10,444 nucleotides of DNA from an uncultured Ignavibacteriales bacterium (GTDB lineage: Bacteria > Bacteroidota > Ignavibacteria > Ignavibacteriales > Ignavibacteriaceae), in the NCBI GenBank assembly GCA_903915485.1, contig CAIWTC010000197.1:1-10444 (forward strand). Reading direction: 5' to 3'. Shown here in pieces: positions 6,191 to 10,444 of this stretch; position 1 is the stretch's first letter, and every line of letters begins with the position of its first letter. The notes below the pieces were generated by a model, which did no database searches, was not told the DNA's origin, and worked only from the letters and a program-made list of their open reading frames with translations. The translations under genes were made by a program, and so were the position numbers.

Positions 6191-6192
6191 TT

Positions 6193-9100
6193 ATGAAAAC
6201 ATATGTACGAATACTGATTCTGCTTGGAATACTTCTAATTGGAAATCAAAGTTATGCTCAGACGGCGTCGGCCACTTGGGCGCTAACGGCTAGCGGAGCA
6301 CCTGCTACGGTGGGGCATGTAACCGCCAGCACTATTGTCCCGAGTCCTGCGGCAAATATGGTCGGATTCTTTTCCGGATGTACTTTTGGCAGTACCACTC
6401 CTGCCGGTATGAAAATAGGAGTTACATCTATTGGAGGTTGGGCGGCTGAAGGTTTAACTACCGTTGCTACTTCGTCTTTGGCTAGTATTTACAATTCAGC
6501 AACATTGGTTACTACACCCAGGTATCTGCAATTCACTATAGCACCCACAGCAGGTTATAATCTTAATATTAATAACATCTCTGTATCTGTGATGCAAAAT
6601 AATTCTTCATCCACAATACAGTGTGCTGCTGCTGGCTATTCAACTGACGGTGTAAGTTACACAACATTCAACAGTAGCGGCTTAGCCGGAAATATTCTTC
6701 CAACAAACACCGGTGCAAATTTAAATAAATTCACAGTATTTTCTGCTACACCATCTTTAGCTATCAATAGCAGTAATACCATTACAGTAAGAGTTGTGCT
6801 GTGGAGGAAAGGTTCCAGTTCCGCCGCAAGTACAAGTGATATTTTAGGTCCGATTGTAATATCCGGTACTGAGTCCGTTGCTAGTTCACCAGTTATTTCT
6901 GCAACACCAAGTTCGCTTAGTTTTGGATCACTTCAATCCGGCAGTTCAACTGCATCGCAAAGTATTTCAGTTACGGGTTTTAATTTAACGAATGATATAA
7001 CTGTTACTCCGCCTACAGGATTTGAAATCAGGACCGGAAGCAATGCTTTTTCAACTAGCCCGATTACTCTTACACAGGTTAGCGGTTCAGTTTCTGCGAC
7101 TGTCGATGCTAGATTTTCGCCTTTGACTGCAGCAACTTTTAGTTCAAATATAACTTTTGTAAGTAGTGGTGCTACGACGCAAAATGTAGCTGTTACCGGA
7201 AGCAGTTCAGGTATATTTCTCAATACCAGCAGTTTTGTAAATGCATTTGGTAGCGCTGCAGTCGGAACTTCTTCTGGCACATCAAGTTTTTCAATTCTTG
7301 GGAATGGTCTAACCAATGACATCGTAATAACTCCGCCGACTGGATTTGAAATCAGAACAGGCTCCAATGCATTCTCCACAAGTCCTGTTACATTGACTCA
7401 AGCAGGTGGTAATGTTAGCTCTACGACAATAGATGTTAGATTTACTCCTTTGACTTCTGCAAACTTCAGTGCAAATGTGGTATGTTCGAGTGTAGGTTCA
7501 ACTTCGCAGAATGTTGCTGTAACCGGCACTAGTGTCGGTACCATTACCTTGAACACAAGCAGTTTTACAGGTGCATTCGGTTATGCTAAGGTAGGGAATT
7601 CTACTGCTTCATCAAGTTTTACTGTTTCAGGTGCAATTCTAGGTGCTGATATAGTAGTAACCCCGCCGACAGGGTTTGAAATCAAATTAAGTTCAGATGC
7701 TATTTTTTCAACTAGCCCAATTACACTGACACAAACCGCAGGCACGGTTAATACTACAACAATTGATGCAAGATTTTCTCCTTTAACCTCAGCAAGTTTT
7801 AGCGGAAACATAGCCTGTACAAGTACGGGTTCTACGACTCAAAATGCTGCAGTAAGCGGTACGAGTATGGTTTCCACAATTGCAACAGGTAATTGGAGCA
7901 GTACTTCAATATGGAACACCGGTGAATTACCTAGCTCTACAGATAACATTATAATCTCTTCAGGTCATACCATCACTATTGATGATGCAAATGCCGTGTG
8001 TCAGAATTTAAGTTTTGGAGCATCAACTTCTCATATTGTTCTAGGAAGTGCAAGCAGTGTACTAAGTGTTTATGGTAATTTTACATATTTTGCAACAACT
8101 CATCAAGTATTTACAACTTGGACTGCCGGTGCAAAACTGAAGTTCACAGGTTCTGCAGCTACTCAGAATATCAGCGGATTGCCTACAAGCGGTTCTTCTC
8201 TTTTCGGTTTGATGGAAATAGTAGTAGATAAAAGTGCAGGCAAAGTTGCAACCTTAGGTAATAACTATAGAATACCTTTGGGTAGCAGTTTGGAAGTTAT
8301 TAACGGAACTTTTGAGCTTGGTTCTGCAGATGATATTATGGGTTTTGACATAGCTTCTGCTTTAACGGCACCGACAATTACTATTCAAAGCGGCGGAACC
8401 TTCCGGTTTATTGGCGGAGCAACTCAGATAAATACAGGTTCAACCGGAACTTCAGGTACTGGCTACAATCCAATTGGCAAGATGACAATTTATGGCACAG
8501 TTGAAATGGTTACGACAAGTACAGGAAAAATTGCCATTGGCGGAATTGATGTTGAAAATGGCGGAGTATTAAGATTACTGACAGGATGGGGAGCTTCTAA
8601 TCCTGCCAACGGGTATTTTTGTCCTGGTGTGCTTACTGTAAAAAGCGGCGGGCAACTTGACTGTTATTTTAATACACTTGCTGTATGGAGTCCAATTGCA
8701 GGCGCAACCAGTTTAGTTCTAAACTCAGGAAGCACTGTATTAAGTAATACCGCAACTTCATTTGCTCTCCCTGCAAGCACAACAGATAACGGAGCTACAT
8801 TTAAGTATTCATTGGCAGGTGCGCAAACTAGCGTCCTTGCAAGGGCATATACCAATCTTGAAATATCAGGCGGTGGAGCAAAGACACTCGGCGGAAACAT
8901 TACAGTTAATGGTACATTATCATTGAATGAAGGTTTACTGGAACTAGGTGCATTTAACCTAACCCTAGGATCATCTGCTGTAATCAGCGGAACACCAACT
9001 GCAACGAATATGATTGTCACAAACGGTGCGGGTACAGTTATTAAATCAATAGCAGATGCACAGACTTTACCTTATTCATTTACATTTCCGGTAGGTGAAA

Positions 9101-10095
9101 TCACAGGAACCACAGAATATTCACCGGTAAGCGTTACAGTCAATTCAGGAACATTATCAACCGCCTCAATCGATGCAAAAGTTGTCAATACTAAGCATGC
9201 ATCAAATGCAAGTGTTGCTGACTTTACAAACCGATATTGGGCTATTGCATCAACTGGTATTACAGGCGGAAGTTTTAGTCTTAATGGAACTTATTTACCG
9301 GCAGATGTTGTTGGTAATGAATCAAATATGATTACCTCCGGATACGCAAGCGGTTCATGGACAAATTATTCATTAGTTAATGCAACTACTCATTCAATAA
9401 TAGCAACAGGGGTAGCTTCATTAGGTGACTTTACTGCTATAACTGCTCCGGTAGTTACAAGCGGAAATGTAATAATTACTTTTATTCCTGAAGGCTACTA
9501 TCGTTCAGATGTTGACCCGCTTCCTATAAGTGATGTTTTTACAGCAACATTAGCCAGTGCAACGGGCCCTGACTATGCAGATGTAGAAACTGTTAATGTT
9601 AAGATTGACTCAGTTACATACACAGGTACTGCAACTTTCGTAACAGCTCCTTCCGGGAATTATTATCTTTATGTTAAAGGAATAGCTCTGATGGCAACAT
9701 GGAGTGCTTCAGCTATTGCATTTGAAAAAGGAAGCACAGTTAGTTATGATTTTACGGATGCAGTTACAAAAGCATATGCAATCCCGGGATTCCCGTTTGA
9801 ACCAATGGTTCTTCAGGGAACTAAATGGTGTATCTACGATGGAGATGTTGACCAGGATGAATTGATTGGAAATGTTGATTTGACAATGATTGACAATGAT
9901 GCATTTGTAACACTTGAAGTTCACGGTGCAACAGACCTTGACGGTGATGCATTAGTTGGTAATGTTGATTTAACAATCTGCGACAACCATGCCTTCTGGG
10001 TGGTAGAATCACAGACACCGCGTAAAGTCGGCGGTATGGCAAGTAAATATTTGCACAAACCGGTATTGAATCGTACCGTTAAAATACAAAATTAA
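6193..10095 (+). CDS. 1300-residue exported modular repeat protein with dockerin-like C-terminus
   Basis: A signal peptide (MKTYVRILILLGILLIGNQSYA) precedes a Thr/Ser/Gly-rich, beta-strand-rich chain. Residues ~24-228 look like a beta-sandwich, possibly carbohydrate-binding (AGYSTDGVSYTTF). Residues ~232-557 hold three repeats of ~108 residues, each with a TPPTGFEI block and an ARFSPLT-like block. From ~563 (ATGNWSSTSIWNTGELPS, then DNIIISSGHTITID) to ~930 the pattern of short strands and turns suggests a right-handed beta-helix. Residues ~935-1082 contain FPVG, YSPVSVTV and YWAIAS, as in beta modules common in Bacteroidota surface proteins. A ~100-residue sandwich and two dockerin-like loops (1218-1229, 1248-1259) follow. 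The 24-residue tail (KYLHKPVLNRTVKIQN) is not a recognisable type A T9SS domain. No catalytic residues are evident; adhesion, polymer binding or surface-layer roles are inferred. Confidence 0.85.
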   Translation: MKTYVRILILLGILLIGNQSYAQTASATWALTASGAPATVGHVTASTIVPSPAANMVGFFSGCTFGSTTPAGMKIGVTSIGGWAAEGLTTVATSSLASIYNSATLVTTPRYLQFTIAPTAGYNLNINNISVSVMQNNSSSTIQCAAAGYSTDGVSYTTFNSSGLAGNILPTNTGANLNKFTVFSATPSLAINSSNTITVRVVLWRKGSSSAASTSDILGPIVISGTESVASSPVISATPSSLSFGSLQSGSSTASQSISVTGFNLTNDITVTPPTGFEIRTGSNAFSTSPITLTQVSGSVSATVDARFSPLTAATFSSNITFVSSGATTQNVAVTGSSSGIFLNTSSFVNAFGSAAVGTSSGTSSFSILGNGLTNDIVITPPTGFEIRTGSNAFSTSPVTLTQAGGNVSSTTIDVRFTPLTSANFSANVVCSSVGSTSQNVAVTGTSVGTITLNTSSFTGAFGYAKVGNSTASSSFTVSGAILGADIVVTPPTGFEIKLSSDAIFSTSPITLTQTAGTVNTTTIDARFSPLTSASFSGNIACTSTGSTTQNAAVSGTSMVSTIATGNWSSTSIWNTGELPSSTDNIIISSGHTITIDDANAVCQNLSFGASTSHIVLGSASSVLSVYGNFTYFATTHQVFTTWTAGAKLKFTGSAATQNISGLPTSGSSLFGLMEIVVDKSAGKVATLGNNYRIPLGSSLEVINGTFELGSADDIMGFDIASALTAPTITIQSGGTFRFIGGATQINTGSTGTSGTGYNPIGKMTIYGTVEMVTTSTGKIAIGGIDVENGGVLRLLTGWGASNPANGYFCPGVLTVKSGGQLDCYFNTLAVWSPIAGATSLVLNSGSTVLSNTATSFALPASTTDNGATFKYSLAGAQTSVLARAYTNLEISGGGAKTLGGNITVNGTLSLNEGLLELGAFNLTLGSSAVISGTPTATNMIVTNGAGTVIKSIADAQTLPYSFTFPVGEITGTTEYSPVSVTVNSGTLSTASIDAKVVNTKHASNASVADFTNRYWAIASTGITGGSFSLNGTYLPADVVGNESNMITSGYASGSWTNYSLVNATTHSIIATGVASLGDFTAITAPVVTSGNVIITFIPEGYYRSDVDPLPISDVFTATLASATGPDYADVETVNVKIDSVTYTGTATFVTAPSGNYYLYVKGIALMATWSASAIAFEKGSTVSYDFTDAVTKAYAIPGFPFEPMVLQGTKWCIYDGDVDQDELIGNVDLTMIDNDAFVTLEVHGATDLDGDALVGNVDLTICDNHAFWVVESQTPRKVGGMASKYLHKPVLNRTVKIQN
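6886..7863 (+). repeat. Three tandem ~108-residue repeats in the large exported protein
   Basis: The repeat units are approximately 6886-7212, 7213-7539 and 7540-7863. The marker TPPTGFEI starts at 7006, 7330 and 7660, a spacing of 324 and 330 bases. Each unit runs (N/S)xSSF or SLSFG, then an SFxVxGxxLTxDI strand, TPPTGFEI, STSPxTLTQ, (D)xRFxPLT and NVAVTG. The arrangement resembles ASH/HYDIN-like or other Ig-like repeats that build stalks on surface proteins. Confidence 0.85.
9838..10002 (+). other. Dockerin-like pair of calcium-binding loops
   Basis: Loop 1 (residues 1218-1229, DVDQDELIGNVD) and loop 2 (1248-1259, DLDGDALVGNVD) each place Asp at positions 1, 3, 5 and 12, as in dockerin/EF-hand loops. 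Each is followed by LTxxDNxAF, and the loops are 30 residues apart. Known dockerins dock onto cohesins or stabilise C-termini with calcium. Which applies here is unknown. Confidence 0.75.
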
Positions 10096-10105
10096 AAAGC
10101 CGACT

Positions 10106-10154
10106 CAGTTCTCCACCGGATGAAATATTCCGGCGGAGATACTGGTTGGTTTTT
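10106..10154 (+). terminator. Proximal hairpin terminator of the large-protein gene
   Basis: CAGTTCTCC-A-CCGGA (10106-10120) pairs with TCCGG-C-GGAGA-T-ACTG (10129-10144), a stem of about 14 pairs with one mismatch and one bulged T. A TTTTT run follows at 10150-10154. It starts 11 bases after the stop codon. Confidence 0.6.
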
Positions 10155-10160
10155 ATGGGC

Positions 10161-10200
10161 AGGCTGTTCACTTAATTGTGGACAGCCTTTTTTTATTTTT
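10161..10200 (+). terminator. Distal strong intrinsic terminator
   Basis: AGGCTGTTCAC (10161-10171) pairs with GTGGACAGCCT (10178-10188) over 11 pairs including one G-T wobble, with a TTAATT loop. T7 follows (10188-10194) and, after one A, T5. This is a textbook Rho-independent terminator. Confidence 0.9.
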
Positions 10201-10444
10201 AAAATAGCTCAAATAGGTCGAGAAAAATAGGATGAATTTTCACACATTTATAATTTATATTTTACTTTATAGTCATGTTTTTTCTGTGTATAGGTTTAAT
10301 ATAATTAGGACGAGCAAAAATAGCTCATGTATGTGTAACAAATGCCCAACAATGCATAAATAAATTGAATTCAATGCGAAACGCAAGCATATGTTTGGTA
10401 CTAAAATTGTTGTGTTAATAAATTAATATAGTGGTGAATATATA
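10201..10444. other. AT-rich 3' intergenic stretch with a direct repeat, no gene seen
   Basis: No gene is visible here. The stretch contains an imperfect direct repeat, AGGTCGAGAAAAATAG (10215-10230) and AGGACGAGCAAAAATAG (10307-10323), and an exact 11-bp repeat AAAATAGCTCA (10201-10211 and 10317-10327). There is also a 12-bp palindrome ATTGAATTCAAT (10364-10375). It may be the upstream region of a gene beyond the right edge. Confidence 0.5.

Larger units (their letters stand above)
5793..6192. other. 400-base intergenic region with palindromes, no convincing gene
   Basis: An in-frame stretch from an ATG at 5782 to 6033 (83 codons) is open but looks non-coding. It overlaps the peptidase gene by 11 bases, has no ribosome site, and runs through two perfect palindromes and a T9 tract (5948-5956). 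The second half is very AT-rich and leads into the large repeat-protein gene. The region probably holds that gene's promoter and control sites, though no promoter hexamer pair is good enough to call. Confidence 0.6.

Noticed and set aside
6933..7379. 148-codon open frame on the minus strand
   Set aside because: It lies opposite the Thr/Ser-rich repeats of the large protein, whose codon bias keeps the complementary frame open. The translated product mirrors the repeat and has no ribosome site or independent features.
8664..9020. 118-codon open frame on the minus strand
   Set aside because: It is antisense to the beta-helix region of the large protein and has no motif, signal or start site.

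Overview
The window looks like part of a low-GC genome of the Bacteroidota/Chlorobiota/Ignavibacteriota group, with Ignavibacteria-type organisms the best guess. The evidence is a type IX secretion (T9SS) sorting domain with the YPNPFNPSTKIVF signature, a C-terminal pair of dockerin-like calcium loops of the GDVDxD...NVDLTxxDNxAF type, and the fact that almost every product carries an export signal. All convincing genes are on the + strand. I see no tRNA, rRNA, CRISPR array or mobile element.

Positions 1-4770 form a compact run of four genes with gaps of 37, 12 and 22 bases, probably one transcript. They are a 5'-truncated alpha/beta-hydrolase-fold esterase with a T9SS C-terminal domain, a lipoprotein made of two homologous propeller-like halves around an IPT/TIG domain, an alginate-export-like outer-membrane beta-barrel, and a small secreted protein with Lys-rich and Asp/Asn-rich tracts. 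Together they suggest a cell-surface module: an enzyme outside or on the cell, a surface lipoprotein and an outer-membrane channel. The substrate cannot be read from the sequence.

Positions 4771-5159 are noncoding, or hold only micro-ORFs, with three hairpin-forming dyads. Next is a secreted putative cysteine peptidase or amidase of NlpC/P60-CHAP-like character (5160-5792). A 400-base gap (5793-6192) follows. It has no convincing gene but contains two perfect palindromes and a cluster of three related AACAATT-type elements.

Positions 6193-10095 encode a 1300-residue exported modular protein: an N-terminal beta-sandwich-like region, three ~108-residue repeats, a predicted beta-helix region, a further beta-rich module and the dockerin-like pair. 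It lacks a recognisable type A T9SS sorting domain. Two hairpin terminators in tandem follow it, then an AT-rich 3' intergenic stretch with an imperfect direct repeat.

No single feature proves a new system. The best candidates for follow-up are the four-gene surface locus, the operator-like cluster upstream of the giant repeat protein, and how that protein is exported and held.
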